Of a DNA stretch of 64,000 nt, positions 25,354-35,223 are shown piece after piece. The first letter of the stretch is position 1, and each line of letters starts with the position of its first letter. Origin of the DNA: Algoriphagus limi (GTDB lineage: Bacteria > Bacteroidota > Bacteroidia > Cytophagales > Cyclobacteriaceae); NCBI RefSeq assembly GCF_024919275.1, contig NZ_JANWGH010000001.1, positions 558,001 to 622,000 on the forward strand, read 5' to 3'. Made by a program: the position numbers and the translations under genes. The notes below the pieces were generated by a model. That model had not been told where the DNA came from. It saw only the letters and a program-made list of their open reading frames with translations, and did not search any database.

Positions 25354-28300
25354 ATGTTTAAAGATATTTTAAGAAGGCCTGTATTGGCTATTGTGGTCTC
25401 CTTCATGATTGTGTTTGTGGGATTGCTTGCCATTACCCAATTGCCTATTTCGCAGTTTCCAGAAATTGCACCTACCACGGTCAATATTTTCGTGGCCTAT
25501 CCGGGTTCTAGTGCAGATGTGTTGACCAAGTCAACTTTGATTCCTTTGGAAACCTCAATCAACGGGGTGCAAGGAATGCGATACATAGCTTCTGATGCGA
25601 CTAGTGCCGGTGAGGGTACAATTCGAGTGGTATTCGAACCGGGTACTGATCCAAACCAGGCAGTGGTTCGGGTAAAGACTCGAGTCGATCAAGTCATGCC
25701 AAACTTACCTCCTTTGGTACAAAGAGAAGGTGTGATTATTACTCCTGTTCAGCCAAGTATGCTCTTGTATGTTGATATCTACGGCGAAGAGGGGGCAGAT
25801 ATTGATGAGAAATTCCTTTACAATTATGCCTATACCCGGATTATCCCGGAATTGCAGCGAATAGATGGGATTGCACAAGCTCAGATTCTAGGATCTCGAA
25901 AATTCGCTATGCGTGTATGGCTAAAATTAGACCGTATGCGTGCCTACAAGATTTCCGCCGAGGAAGTGCTAGAGGCTATGGAAGAGCAAAGTGTGATTGC
26001 TCGTCCGGGTCGATTGGGGCAAAGCTCCGGAAAGCAGGCTCAATCTGTTGAGTATGTATTGACTTATCAGGATCGATTCAATGAGCCAGAACAATATGAA
26101 AATATCATCATCCGAAGTAATGAGGAAGGTGAGCTAATCAAATTGAAGGATATAGCCGAAGTAGAATTGGGAAGTGAATTCTTTGATATTTATTCCAATT
26201 TGGACGGACGGCCTTCATCCTCTATGGTGCTGAAGCAGACACCTGATAGTAATGGTAGCGAGGTAATCGCACAGGTAAAGGAAAAACTCAAGGAATTGGA
26301 AGTTGACTTTCCTGAAGGTGTGCATTACGAATATAGCTACGACGTATCCAAATTCTTGGATGCTTCTATTGAGCAGGTAGTTCATACCATTCGAGATGCT
26401 TTTATCCTCGTAGCCTTGGTGGTGTTCCTTTTCTTGGGTGATTGGCGGTCAACATTGATTCCCATCATCGCTGTACCGGTTTCTTTGATTGGAGCATTTT
26501 TCGTCTTGCAGCTTTTTGGCTTATCCATGAACCTGATTACGCTTTTCGCTTTGGTATTGGCGATTGGGGTGGTAGTGGATGATGCGATAGTGGTGGTAGA
26601 AGCTGTTCACGCCAAAATGGAGGAAGACCCACATTTGACTCCTTACAAAGCCACACAAAAAGCTTTGGGTGAATTGAGTGGTGCGATCATCGCGATTACA
26701 CTTGTAATGACTTCGGTTTTCGTGCCGATTGCTTTTATGAGTGGTCCGGTTGGGGTTTTCTATCGTCAATTCTCCATCACCATGGCGAGTTCTATCATTA
26801 TTTCCGGAATTGTCGCCTTGACCTTGACTCCGGTATTGTGTGCGATGATTTTGAGAAATCATCATGGTAAACGAAAGAGATCCCTTTTCGATCGATTCAT
26901 CGACGGATTCAATAGGCTTTTTGAAAGATTTACAGGGCACTATATCAAGGTGTTGAATGTGATTGTTGCTCGACGAATTGTAACCTTTGGAATCTTAGGG
27001 ATTTTCATCGCAGGAATTATCTACACCAACAAGATCCTTCCTTCCGGTTTTGTGCCTAACGAAGATCAGGGTACTATCTATGCAATCATTCAAACACCTC
27101 CAGGATCGACCTTAGAATTGACCAATAAGGTTGCTCAGGAATTGCAGCAAATTGCAGAAGAAGTGGAAGGAATTGAATCCGTGACCTCTTTGGCTGGATA
27201 TGAAATCATGACTGAGGGTCGGGGTTCTAATGCGGGTACCTGTTTGATCAACCTTAAACCTTGGTCAGAGCGCGAGAAAAGCGTTCATGAAATCATGGAA
27301 GAACTAGAAGAGGAAACCAAGGATTTGGGAGCGGTAGTGGAATATTTTGAGCCACCTGCAGTTCCAGGTTTTGGTTCCTCAGGTGGTTTTTCACTCCGTT
27401 TATTGGATAAAACAGGTGGTGATACAGACTACGATGAATTTGATAAAATCAACCAGGAGTTTCTAGCTGCTCTTCGAGAGCGGAAAGAGCTCAAAGGTTT
27501 ATTTACCTTCTTCGCTGCCAATTACCCTCAATACCATTTGGAGATAGATAATCAGGCTGCTATGCAAAAAGGGGTAACCATTGGAAAAGCCATGGAGAAC
27601 CTCAACATACTTATTGGTAGTACCTATGAGCAAGGTTTTATCCGCTTTGGTCGATTCTTCAAGGTTTATACCCAAGCTGCACCCGAATTCAGAAGATATC
27701 CATCCGATTTGACGGATTTGTTTGTGAAAAATGAAGAGGGAGAAATGGTTCCTTATTCATCTTTCATGAAGGTGAACAAAACTCAGGGACCCAATGAAAT
27801 TACCCGATACAACCTTTTCAATTCAGCTGCCATTCGTGGATTGCCTGCTGAAGGTTTTACCACAGGTGATGCAATTCAGGCAATTCGGGAAGTAGCCGCA
27901 GAGACTCTTCCTAAAGGTTATGACATTGCTTGGGAGGATTTGTCTTTTGATGAATCAAGACGTGGAAATGAGGCCATCTATATTTTCGCCGTGGTGGTGC
28001 TCTTTGTGTATCTGGTTTTGGCTGCCCAGTATGAAAGTTTTGTATTGCCGTTGGCGGTACTTCTTTCTCTGCCTATCGGGATCTTCGGGTCATTCGCAAT
28101 GCTCAAACTCATGGGCTTGGCCAATGACGTTTATGCGCAGATAGGTATGATTATGTTGATTGGTTTGCTGGGTAAAAACGCCGTGTTAATTGTGGAATTT
28201 GGGGTGCAGCGTCACCGCGAAGGAGCTACAGTTTTAGCAGCAGCTATCGAAGGAGCCAAGATGCGTTTCCGACCAATTTTGATGACCTCCTTTGCCTTCA

Positions 28301-28608
28301 TCGCTGGTTTGATCCCATTGGTTATTGCACATGGTGCGGGAGCTGTTGGTAATAAAACCATCGGTTCATCTGCCATGGGAGGGATGTTCTTAGGGACAAT
28401 GATTGGGGTCTTGGTGATTCCGGGTCTCTATTACTTCTTTGGAAGTATGATTGAAGGAAAGAGTTTATTGCAAAACGAGGCTGATTCTTCGCTTTCTGAA
28501 GCATTTGTTGAAGAGGGTCAAAATAGAGCTTCGCTTCTGAAAAAGATCGGTAAACTCAGTGTATTACTTCAGGCCGCAAAACGAAACAATAGAAACAATG
28601 ACAAGTAA
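25354..28608 (+). CDS. RND efflux inner-membrane transporter (AcrB/HAE1 type)
   Basis: 1084 residues, as expected for hydrophobe/amphiphile efflux pumps. There are twelve membrane helices: one at residues 10-30, five more between about 335 and 500, and a matching second set after 850, with two large periplasmic loops. The proton-relay residues are visible as Asp409-Asp410 (in VVVDDAIVV) and Lys941 (in LLGKNAVL). It would export lipophilic drugs, dyes or bile-like compounds using the proton gradient. The end overlaps the channel gene by 11 nt. Confidence 0.94.
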   Translation: MFKDILRRPVLAIVVSFMIVFVGLLAITQLPISQFPEIAPTTVNIFVAYPGSSADVLTKSTLIPLETSINGVQGMRYIASDATSAGEGTIRVVFEPGTDPNQAVVRVKTRVDQVMPNLPPLVQREGVIITPVQPSMLLYVDIYGEEGADIDEKFLYNYAYTRIIPELQRIDGIAQAQILGSRKFAMRVWLKLDRMRAYKISAEEVLEAMEEQSVIARPGRLGQSSGKQAQSVEYVLTYQDRFNEPEQYENIIIRSNEEGELIKLKDIAEVELGSEFFDIYSNLDGRPSSSMVLKQTPDSNGSEVIAQVKEKLKELEVDFPEGVHYEYSYDVSKFLDASIEQVVHTIRDAFILVALVVFLFLGDWRSTLIPIIAVPVSLIGAFFVLQLFGLSMNLITLFALVLAIGVVVDDAIVVVEAVHAKMEEDPHLTPYKATQKALGELSGAIIAITLVMTSVFVPIAFMSGPVGVFYRQFSITMASSIIISGIVALTLTPVLCAMILRNHHGKRKRSLFDRFIDGFNRLFERFTGHYIKVLNVIVARRIVTFGILGIFIAGIIYTNKILPSGFVPNEDQGTIYAIIQTPPGSTLELTNKVAQELQQIAEEVEGIESVTSLAGYEIMTEGRGSNAGTCLINLKPWSEREKSVHEIMEELEEETKDLGAVVEYFEPPAVPGFGSSGGFSLRLLDKTGGDTDYDEFDKINQEFLAALRERKELKGLFTFFAANYPQYHLEIDNQAAMQKGVTIGKAMENLNILIGSTYEQGFIRFGRFFKVYTQAAPEFRRYPSDLTDLFVKNEEGEMVPYSSFMKVNKTQGPNEITRYNLFNSAAIRGLPAEGFTTGDAIQAIREVAAETLPKGYDIAWEDLSFDESRRGNEAIYIFAVVVLFVYLVLAAQYESFVLPLAVLLSLPIGIFGSFAMLKLMGLANDVYAQIGMIMLIGLLGKNAVLIVEFGVQRHREGATVLAAAIEGAKMRFRPILMTSFAFIAGLIPLVIAHGAGAVGNKTIGSSAMGGMFLGTMIGVLVIPGLYYFFGSMIEGKSLLQNEADSSLSEAFVEEGQNRASLLKKIGKLSVLLQAAKRNNRNNDK

Positions 28609-30052
28609 TCGTATAAAATTCTATACAGGGATTTCCTTGGTCATGATGGTTGGTTTTTGGGGCTGTAAATCCCAGGAAATCAACTTCAGAGAACCATCTG
28701 CGAACCTTCCCGAACTATTTGATAAGCAATTGGAGGATACTACTTCCTTTGCTTCAGTAGATTGGCGAGCCTATTTCGAAGATGAGCATTTGAATGCTTT
28801 GATCGATTCGGCTTTGCTGAATAATCAGGAACTGAATATTGTCTTGCAAGAGATTGAAATCAGTAAAAATGAAGTTCTCGAGAAGACCGGTGAATATCAA
28901 CCCTTCGTGAATTTAGGCTTGGGGGCAGGAGCTGAAAAGCCCGGAAGATTTACTCGGGATGGTGCTGTGGAACATAATTTGGAAATCAAAGAAGGGAAAG
29001 AATTCCCTGAACCTCTGGGTGACTTTGTGCTGGGAGCCACTGCTTCTTGGGAAGTGGATATTTGGCGAAGACTTCGGAATGCTAAGGATGTAGCCCAACT
29101 TCGCTATTTGGCACAAACAGAAGGAAAAAACTTCTTGGTTACTCAGTTGATTTCCGAGATTGCTGAATCCTATTATGAATTGATGGCTTTGGATAATTTG
29201 TTGGAAATCATCAATCAAAACCTAGAAATTCAAAAGGATGCTTTAGAAAAAGCCCGTCAGTTGAAAGAGTATGCAAAAGCCAATCAATTGGTGGTGAATA
29301 GATTTGAAGCACAATATCTAAATACTCAAAATCAGCAATTTGCGATTCGCCAGAAATTGGTAGAGACTGAAAACAGGCTTTACTTCCTAACGGGTGCATA
29401 CCCTTCGAGAATCCCTCGAAATTCGGATAGAATGATGGAGATCCAATTGGATAGCCTTCAATCTGGTATCCCTGCCCAATTGCTGGAAAACCGTCCGGAT
29501 ATTCGTCGGGCTGAATTGGAAATGGCAGCTGCTAAACTAGATGTGAAATCTGCCAAAGCAAATTTCTACCCTCGCTTGGATTTACGGGCAGGTATTGGTT
29601 ATCAGGCCTTCAATCCTTCTTACCTTTTCAATCCCGAATCGTTGATTTTCAATGCAGCTGGAGATTTGATGGCCCCTCTGATTAATAGAAAGGCTATTCA
29701 AGCTCAGTATAATATGGCTACTGCTCAGCAGATACAGTCCGTGATTGAATATGAGCAAACCTTGCTTCAAGCCTATACAGATGTGTTGAATCAGTTTGCC
29801 AAGTTGGATAATTACACCCAAAGCCTTGATACAAAATCCCAAGAAGTGGATGTACTGAGGCAATCAATTGATGTAGCCAACAGTTTGTTTCAGTTTGCCA
29901 AAGCCGACTATGTGGAAGTCTTACTGACACAGGAGGAAGCTCTTGATGCTGAGATGGAACTTGTTGAAATCAAATTGAAGCAGCTTCACGCTAAAGTACA
30001 AATCTACAGAGCCTTAGGAGGTGGATGGGATAAAAATGCCATAGTTGAGTGA
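28598..30052 (+). CDS. Outer-membrane efflux channel lipoprotein (TolC/OprM type)
   Basis: 484 residues from ATG 28598, which overlaps the pump stop codon. It has a lipoprotein signal ending MMVGFWGC. Two repeats of an OEP domain with long alpha-helices are visible, including the conserved ENRPDIRRAELE motif near residue 300. It forms the outer-membrane duct of the tripartite pump. A terminator follows 28 nt after the stop. Confidence 0.92.
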   Translation: MTSNRIKFYTGISLVMMVGFWGCKSQEINFREPSANLPELFDKQLEDTTSFASVDWRAYFEDEHLNALIDSALLNNQELNIVLQEIEISKNEVLEKTGEYQPFVNLGLGAGAEKPGRFTRDGAVEHNLEIKEGKEFPEPLGDFVLGATASWEVDIWRRLRNAKDVAQLRYLAQTEGKNFLVTQLISEIAESYYELMALDNLLEIINQNLEIQKDALEKARQLKEYAKANQLVVNRFEAQYLNTQNQQFAIRQKLVETENRLYFLTGAYPSRIPRNSDRMMEIQLDSLQSGIPAQLLENRPDIRRAELEMAAAKLDVKSAKANFYPRLDLRAGIGYQAFNPSYLFNPESLIFNAAGDLMAPLINRKAIQAQYNMATAQQIQSVIEYEQTLLQAYTDVLNQFAKLDNYTQSLDTKSQEVDVLRQSIDVANSLFQFAKADYVEVLLTQEEALDAEMELVEIKLKQLHAKVQIYRALGGGWDKNAIVE

Positions 30053-30080
30053 TAGGTAAAAAGATAGGCTTTTGAACGGA

Positions 30081-30112
30081 AACCATCCGGCTTTTGGCTG
30101 GATGGTTTTTTG
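30081..30112 (+). terminator. Terminator of the RND operon
   Basis: AACCATCC pairs with GGATGGTT (30081-30088 with 30100-30107), followed by six T residues. Confidence 0.82.
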
Positions 30113-30257
30113 TTTATTCAATGACTCTCTTTAAAAATATTCTCAGGTATCCTGAGAAGAGGGGGGTTTTTCCTGAAAAAACTTACCGAGCAACTTGATT
30201 ATTATCATGTTTCAGGTGATTGATAAAACTTAGGTTTGGAGATTAACCCTATCTATT

Positions 30258-30725
30258 ATGAATCATCTAGCATCCTTTGGAAGAGTCTCTCTCTTCATCA
30301 TTTATTTCTGGTTTGGCCTATTGAAAGTAATCGGCATTTCTCCAGCAGAACCTTTGGTTCACAATCTGTTTGATCAGCTTTTGGCTGGTTTCATACCTTT
30401 CGATTTATTTAATCAACTTTTTGGCTTAGCTGAATGTCTGATTGGAATCAGCTGGTTGGTTCCGCGATTTACTAAATGGGCTTTGTATATCCTCTTAGCG
30501 CATATGGTGCTGACCTTTCTTCCGGTCTTTTTCTTGCCGAATGATACCTGGCAAACATGGTTTACACCGACTTTGGTTGGGCAGTATATCATTAAAAATT
30601 TTGCTTTGATATCCCTTGGTTTACTCATCTTCAAGGAATACCAATTGAGAGTTACTATCAAATCACCCGAAGACTTGGCTAAAAATTATATTGCTAAAGA
30701 GGTGAGGGGAAATAGCGTTGCTTAA
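30258..30725 (+). CDS. DoxX-like small membrane protein
   Basis: 155 residues with four hydrophobic helices. The N-terminal RVSLFIIYFWFGLLKVIGISPAEPLV segment, with Gly/Pro in the first loop, and NQLFGLAECLIGISWLV are typical of the DoxX/DoxD-like membrane family. The family is associated with redox or thiol stress responses, but the activity is not established. A TAGGTTTG element at 30231-30238 may be its -7 box. A terminator follows. Confidence 0.75.
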   Translation: MNHLASFGRVSLFIIYFWFGLLKVIGISPAEPLVHNLFDQLLAGFIPFDLFNQLFGLAECLIGISWLVPRFTKWALYILLAHMVLTFLPVFFLPNDTWQTWFTPTLVGQYIIKNFALISLGLLIFKEYQLRVTIKSPEDLAKNYIAKEVRGNSVA

Positions 30726-30746
30726 GAAAGATTTATTCCTAAATGG

Positions 30747-30782
30747 AAAAAACTCCAGAATTTGGGCTCTGGAGTTTTTTTC
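30747..30782. terminator. Bidirectional terminator between DoxX and dodecin genes
   Basis: AACTCCAGA pairs with TCTGGAGTT (30751-30759 with 30768-30776). An A tract precedes it and seven T residues follow. Confidence 0.8.
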
Positions 30783-30796
30783 TTTTCTAACCTGGC

Positions 30797-30997
30797 TTAA
30801 TCCACACGGAAGGAAACCTTACAAATAACTCCATAGGAGCTGATTTTCCCGTCTTTCACATGAACTTTGGTATCCTTTATGTAAACCGAATCGATATTAT
30901 GGATGGTTTTGGATACTTCAGTTACGGCATTTTGAATTGCATCCTCAATACTTTTATCGGAGGAAGCAATAATTTCGAGGACTTTAACAATAGACAT
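30797..30997 (-). CDS. Dodecin family flavin-binding protein
   Basis: 66 residues from ATG 30997; an upstream in-frame ATG at 31030 adds 11 residues not typical of dodecin. The dodecin layout is clear: VKVLEIIASSDKSIEDAIQNAV, a TIHNIDSVYIKD strand, and KVHVKDGKISSYGVICKVSFRVD. Dodecins form hollow dodecamers that store flavins or CoA. It is monocistronic, with the terminator just downstream. Confidence 0.9.
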   Translation of the reverse strand: MSIVKVLEIIASSDKSIEDAIQNAVTEVSKTIHNIDSVYIKDTKVHVKDGKISSYGVICKVSFRVD

Positions 30998-31236
30998 GGT
31001 GTTAAATTTTAGAGTTTGACATTTGGACATACGACCCCAAAAATCACTGTTTTTTGAAGGGGAAGTTGTTGATTTTGAATACTTTATAATTTACCCAATT
31101 TTCATCCGAAAAAATCTTTTTTATGGCTGATTTTCATCATGTTAGTGGTTTTTACTTCCCTCTAAATTGACTTATGTGATAAGGTTTACTGAGTTTGGTT
31201 TGCAAAATTTTAATATTTGGTCTTTATAAAATTAGG

Positions 31237-31932
31237 ATGACCCAAGGCCCTTCATGTAAGCTGGAAGACAAAAACAAAACCTGTTGTTCTTCCGAAGAAA
31301 GTGGTATAGAAAAGGATTCTATTTCAAAATATTGGGATCAAGCATATCTCAATAGTTCAGAAGATCAATTGGGATGGTTTGAAAATGATTTTAGTCCAAG
31401 TTTCCGTCTTATTAATCAATGCAACCTGGATTCAAATGATGCAGTTTTATTGGTTGGGTCAGGAAGTAGCCGATTACCTGATGAATTATTATCAAATGGA
31501 CTTTCCGAACTTTGGGTTTCTGAAATTAGTGAAGTAGCTCTTCAGGAAGTAAAAACAAGACTAGGAGAGCGTATTAATTACCAGTTAGGTGATATTTTAT
31601 CTTCCGAAATTTTGAAAGGAATTCCTCCAGTAAAATTATGGTTTGATCGGGCCGTGATGCATTTTTTCATGGAGGAGAAAGAGCAGGCCTCCTATTTTCA
31701 GAATCTAAAGGAAAAAGTAAGGCCAGGAGGCTATGTTATTTTTGCTGAATTCCATCTTTCTGGAGCTGACAAATGTTCAGGTTTATCGGTCTTCAGATAT
31801 GATGAAAAAATGTATCAGGAGCGATTGGGAGATGAATTTATCTTATTGGATTCCTTTATTCATTCCTATTTCATGCCCTCTGGACAAGAACGACCTTACA
31901 GCTATGCCCTTTTCCAGAGGACTGAATATTAA
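31237..31932 (+). CDS. Class I SAM-dependent methyltransferase
   Basis: 231 residues from ATG 31237; an upstream ATG at 31195 adds 14 residues. Motif I is degenerate (VLLVGSGSSRLPDELL near residue 80), followed by an acidic second strand (LWVSEISEVALQEV) and RAVMHFFMEEKEQASYFQNL in the place of motifs post-II/III, then RPGGYVIFAEF. The Cys-rich N-terminus (SCKLEDKNKTCCSSEE) is unusual and could bind a metal (inference). The closest feel is the TPMT/class I group, and the substrate is unknown. Confidence 0.72.
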   Translation: MTQGPSCKLEDKNKTCCSSEESGIEKDSISKYWDQAYLNSSEDQLGWFENDFSPSFRLINQCNLDSNDAVLLVGSGSSRLPDELLSNGLSELWVSEISEVALQEVKTRLGERINYQLGDILSSEILKGIPPVKLWFDRAVMHFFMEEKEQASYFQNLKEKVRPGGYVIFAEFHLSGADKCSGLSVFRYDEKMYQERLGDEFILLDSFIHSYFMPSGQERPYSYALFQRTEY

Positions 31933-31945
31933 TTATGATTGGGGT

Positions 31946-32290
31946 TTATAAGCCCTGATAAAAGGAAAAATGATTGACGGGGAGGGTTCCCATTGCAGCT
32001 TTAAGTTCCTCGGATAGATTACCATAGATATCTCCTGACAAATCCGAAATAGCCATCAATTTTCCAAGCAATTCTCCCGCATTTCCCATGTGAGCCATGA
32101 CAGCATCCGAATCAGAATAGGTCTCTACAACATGGCATTTGGTTCCATCCGAATTAAAATACCAATTATAAGTTTCTGCTCCAGGTTCATTGGCTTTGAC
32201 CTTGTCAATTAATTGAGGAATGATTTTTTTGAATACAGACTCTTTTCCAGCATGGATGTGGAATTTGGCACATAGGGTTATTTTTTTCAT
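31946..32290 (-). CDS. Antibiotic biosynthesis monooxygenase (ABM) family protein
   Basis: 114 residues with an ABM-type ferredoxin-like fold: KFHIHAGKESVFKKIIPQLIDKV, then PGAETYNWYFNSDGTKCHVVETYSDSDAVMAHM. Family members are cofactor-free quinol or aromatic monooxygenases, often protecting cells from reactive compounds. The N-terminal TLCAKFHIHAGKE holds the usual start of the fold. The gene converges on the methyltransferase with a 13-nt gap. Confidence 0.8.
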   Translation of the reverse strand: MKKITLCAKFHIHAGKESVFKKIIPQLIDKVKANEPGAETYNWYFNSDGTKCHVVETYSDSDAVMAHMGNAGELLGKLMAISDLSGDIYGNLSEELKAAMGTLPVNHFSFYQGL

Positions 32291-32517
32291 AGTGATTTAG
32301 GTTGAGTTGAATAATAAGGTATTGAAATTATGCTTGATTTCCTATCAATTAGGATGTGCTTAGAGTTTGTTAATCATAGGTTTATACTGAATTTGATCTT
32401 TTTTTCTACGGGATTTTTCTTCTAGCTTTTCAAGATATATTTTGGTATCTATCAGGGTCAAGTCAGTTATTTTTTGTAGAATCACATAACATCCACTTGT
32501 ACTAAAATTCTTGAGCC
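32291..32517. other. Intergenic region between divergent genes
   Basis: AT-rich with no ORF. It probably holds the promoters of the ABM and alcohol dehydrogenase genes, and no clear element was pinned down. Confidence 0.35.
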
Positions 32518-33564
32518 ATGCCCATCGTAAAAGCCTATGCTGCCACCCAAGCTGATCTTCCTTTAGGACCTTTTGATTTAGAAAGAAGAGATCTAGAGCC
32601 CTTGGACGTTCAAATTGAAATCATGTATTGCGGGGTTTGTCATTCGGATATTCATACTGCTAGAAATGAATGGGGAGCTACCATGTTTCCGGTAGTCCCA
32701 GGACATGAAATTGTCGGAAAGGTCAGTGCCATTGGTTCTGAAGTGACTCGATACAAAATCGGAGATACAGTAGGAGTGGGGGTCTTTGTGGATTCTTGTG
32801 GACACTGCACAAATTGTCATGATCACTTGGAGCAATACTGTGAAAATGGACACTCTCAGACCTATAATTCTCTTTTGCAGGATAAAAAGACCATCACCTA
32901 TGGTGGATACTCGACTCATATTGTGGTGACAGAAAAATTTGTCTTGCGAGTCCCGGGTAATCTTCCACTTCCAGGAGTGGCTCCACTTCTTTGTGCAGGG
33001 ATCACTACCTATTCTCCCTTACGACATTTGAATGTGAAAAAGGGGGATAGAGTGGCTGTTGTAGGTTTAGGAGGATTGGGACATATGGCGGTGAAATTGG
33101 CTGCTGCTATGGGTGCTGCGGTAACCATGCTTAGCCGAAGTCCTGAAAAAGCCCAAGATGCCAAGAAATTAGGGGCTCAGCATTTTGTGTTGACTACAGA
33201 TCCGGAACAGATGAAAATGGCAAAGTCTTATTTTCATTACATCATAAATACCGTTTCGGGGGTGCATGATTACAATTTCTATTTGCCTTTGCTAAAAACC
33301 AATGGGACCATGGTGGTCTTGGGAGCACCACCCGAACCTAGCACCGTACAAGCTGGGCTTTTACTTCGGGGAAGGAAAAGTATCCTAGGTTCTCTAGTAG
33401 GAGGGGTCAAAGAAACTCAGGAGATGTTGGATTTTTGTTCAGAGCATGGAATTGTTTCTGAAGTGGAGGTGATTCCTATTCAGCAGATCAATGAGGCGTA
33501 TGAACGGACTATTGCTGCCGATGTGCATTATCGTTTTGTGATTGATATGGAGTCGTTGAAGTAG
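32518..33564 (+). CDS. Zinc-dependent alcohol dehydrogenase (cinnamyl-alcohol dehydrogenase-like)
   Basis: 348 residues. Catalytic zinc site: CGVCHSDIHTARNEWG and GHEIVGKVSAIG. Structural zinc site: CGHCTNCHDHLEQYC. Rossmann motif: GLGGLGHMAVKLAAAMGA near residue 186, followed by SRSPEKA, a Ser/Arg pattern favouring NADP. This pattern fits the CAD/YahK group of NADPH-dependent aldehyde reductases. The physiological substrate is not clear. Confidence 0.9.
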   Translation: MPIVKAYAATQADLPLGPFDLERRDLEPLDVQIEIMYCGVCHSDIHTARNEWGATMFPVVPGHEIVGKVSAIGSEVTRYKIGDTVGVGVFVDSCGHCTNCHDHLEQYCENGHSQTYNSLLQDKKTITYGGYSTHIVVTEKFVLRVPGNLPLPGVAPLLCAGITTYSPLRHLNVKKGDRVAVVGLGGLGHMAVKLAAAMGAAVTMLSRSPEKAQDAKKLGAQHFVLTTDPEQMKMAKSYFHYIINTVSGVHDYNFYLPLLKTNGTMVVLGAPPEPSTVQAGLLLRGRKSILGSLVGGVKETQEMLDFCSEHGIVSEVEVIPIQQINEAYERTIAADVHYRFVIDMESLK

Positions 33565-33637
33565 CGAAGGCTGATAGGTTTTTTAATAAGGACTGAATGG
33601 TTCAGGATTGGGATTCCACTAGGCCTAGAACGATATG

Positions 33638-33775
33638 ATGTGAAAAGTAAGCGGTAAAAGGTAAATAGTGAATGTTTCAACTTAGATCCCTAGTGTGAAG
33701 AAAGTGCCGCTAGGCACGAAAGTTATGTAGCATAAGTTTGTGTCTGATTTCAGGAGTGCCGTAGGTACGGTATTT
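33638..33775. repeat. Intergenic repeat block (GTGCCG pair and GTAAnAAGTAA-like stretch)
   Basis: It contains a stretch related to the GTAAAAAGTAA repeats of 54.0-54.4 kb (about 33640-33675), then GTGCCGCTAGGCAC at 33704-33717 and GTGCCGTAGGTACGGTA at 33756-33772. The same pair, again exactly 52 nt apart, occurs at 53951/54003. No ORF lies in 33565-33874. Confidence 0.65.
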
Positions 33776-33822
33776 TTGGCTTTTTAGGCAGGTGCTTTGT
33801 ATTTATTAATTGAGATAATTAA

Positions 33823-33850
33823 AAAACCCCAGATAGAAATCTGGGGTTTG
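33823..33850 (-). terminator. Terminator of the GIN-domain gene
   Basis: AACCCCAG / CTGGGGTT hairpin (33825-33832 with 33841-33848). On the minus strand it is followed by six T residues, so it ends the leftward gene at 33875. Confidence 0.78.
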
Positions 33851-33874
33851 GTATTATTAATTGGAAGAAATAGA

Positions 33875-34591
33875 TCAATTACGATCCACAACTCCCAATC
33901 CTTTGATTTCTTCCTTGAGGATGGTTGGATTTCCGGTATAACTCACAATACCCATTCCTTGTGCGGTAATGGAAAGTTCTCCTTCACAATGCACAGCCAC
34001 ATGTCCCATGCCATTGGAATTGATTTCCATTTTTTGGGTAACTAAATCGGATGCCTCAAGATTTCCCATGCCTTTAAAATTGATCTTTGCCACTTCCGCC
34101 TTTCCGGAAAGATTGGTATTTCCCATCATATCCAATTCTGCTTCGAGTCGATCTGCTTCCATTTCCAATTCCAAATTGACAACTCCCTTTCCTTTGATTT
34201 GGAGTTCATTCAATAGGAAGCGTTTTTTGGTTTGAATATTCCCGACGCCATCAAATTGCAATTTATTGAGGCTGGAAAGAGTTAAGTGGATTACAGGGGT
34301 TTTATCATCCAAAAAATCCGCTTGTTCGGGATCAAAGTCAATCAATAATTCAGAGCCATTTTCAGAAATAATCAAGTAGTCCAAAACTTCTTCATAGGCA
34401 TTGATTTCCAAGGTTTCACCATCTCCCTGCTCGAGATAAATGTTGAATACTCCATCAATTTTTAACTCACTGATTCCACTGATGGGACGAGTTTCCGTAA
34501 TCAGTTCTCCTAGGTTCTTGTTACCGCGAGGGTTACAGGAAAAAGCCAATAGGGCTACTAGAAAAACGAGCGTGTGTTTAGTTTTCATCAT
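33875..34591 (-). CDS. Head-GIN domain (DUF2807) lipoprotein
   Basis: 238 residues with a lipoprotein signal (KHTLVFLVALLAFSC). The rest is the repetitive right-handed beta structure of the GIN/DUF2807 domain: short strands with recurring Gly-Met/Gly-Val (FDGVGNIQ, KGKGVVNLE, KGMGNLEAS, NGMGHVAV, GLGVVD). The function of these surface proteins is not established. Either of two adjacent Met codons may be the start. It is monocistronic, with a terminator directly downstream. Confidence 0.85.
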   Translation of the reverse strand: MMKTKHTLVFLVALLAFSCNPRGNKNLGELITETRPISGISELKIDGVFNIYLEQGDGETLEINAYEEVLDYLIISENGSELLIDFDPEQADFLDDKTPVIHLTLSSLNKLQFDGVGNIQTKKRFLLNELQIKGKGVVNLELEMEADRLEAELDMMGNTNLSGKAEVAKINFKGMGNLEASDLVTQKMEINSNGMGHVAVHCEGELSITAQGMGIVSYTGNPTILKEEIKGLGVVDRN

Positions 34592-34750
34592 TATGCTGGT
34601 TGGTTATCTGAAAGTACGAAATTCTTCGCGGAGGTGTTTGGTCTCCTTCGATTTTTGCTAGTCAAGTTCTGTTAGGGAAGAAGGAAGACATTCGAGGTCA
34701 ATCAACAAATAGTATATTTGGCTGGTAAAATCACCTTCAATTGTACTCTC

Positions 34751-35200
34751 ATGAACCTATCCCATACAGTCAAAGCTTTTAGCGAACTCACCCAAGATGA
34801 ATTGTATGATTTGCTCCGATTGCGAAGTGAGGTTTTTGTAGTGGAGCAAAACTGTGTCTTTTTGGATATGGATAATAAGGATCAGAAGTGCCATCACTTG
34901 CTTTTGCACCTCGATAATGAATTGGTAGGATATTGTCGGATCGTTCCGGCCGGATTGTCCTACAAAGAGGTTGCAATTGGTCGGGTAGTGACCGCTCTCT
35001 CGGTTAGAGGTAAAGGTTTTGGGAGAAAAGTCATGGAGTTAGGAATCGAAGCTTGTCAAAATCTCTATGGACCCTGCGATATCCGTTTAGGTGCCCAAAC
35101 TTACGCCTTGGGTTTTTATGAATCCTTGGGTTTTCAGGCTGAAGGGGATGTATATGACGAAGATGGGATTGAGCATATTGAGATGGTGAAGAGGGGTTAA
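34751..35200 (+). CDS. ElaA-like GNAT acetyltransferase
   Basis: 149 residues from ATG 34751; 34718 would add 11 residues. It has the ElaA-type N-terminus (LYDLLRLRSEVFVVEQNCVF), the acetyl-CoA-binding loop in VVTALSVRGKGFGRKVME (the R/Q-x-x-G-x-G/A pattern) and a late YESLGFQAEGDVYDEDGIEHIEM. It acetylates an unknown amine. It lies alone between the GIN gene and the convergent permease. Confidence 0.85.
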   Translation: MNLSHTVKAFSELTQDELYDLLRLRSEVFVVEQNCVFLDMDNKDQKCHHLLLHLDNELVGYCRIVPAGLSYKEVAIGRVVTALSVRGKGFGRKVMELGIEACQNLYGPCDIRLGAQTYALGFYESLGFQAEGDVYDEDGIEHIEMVKRG

Positions 35201-35223
35201 GAAAAAGTAAGAGTTAAAGTGCT

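Noticed and set aside
26521..26940. Minus-strand open frame inside the RND pump gene
   Set aside because: Antisense shadow; low-complexity His/Arg-rich product.
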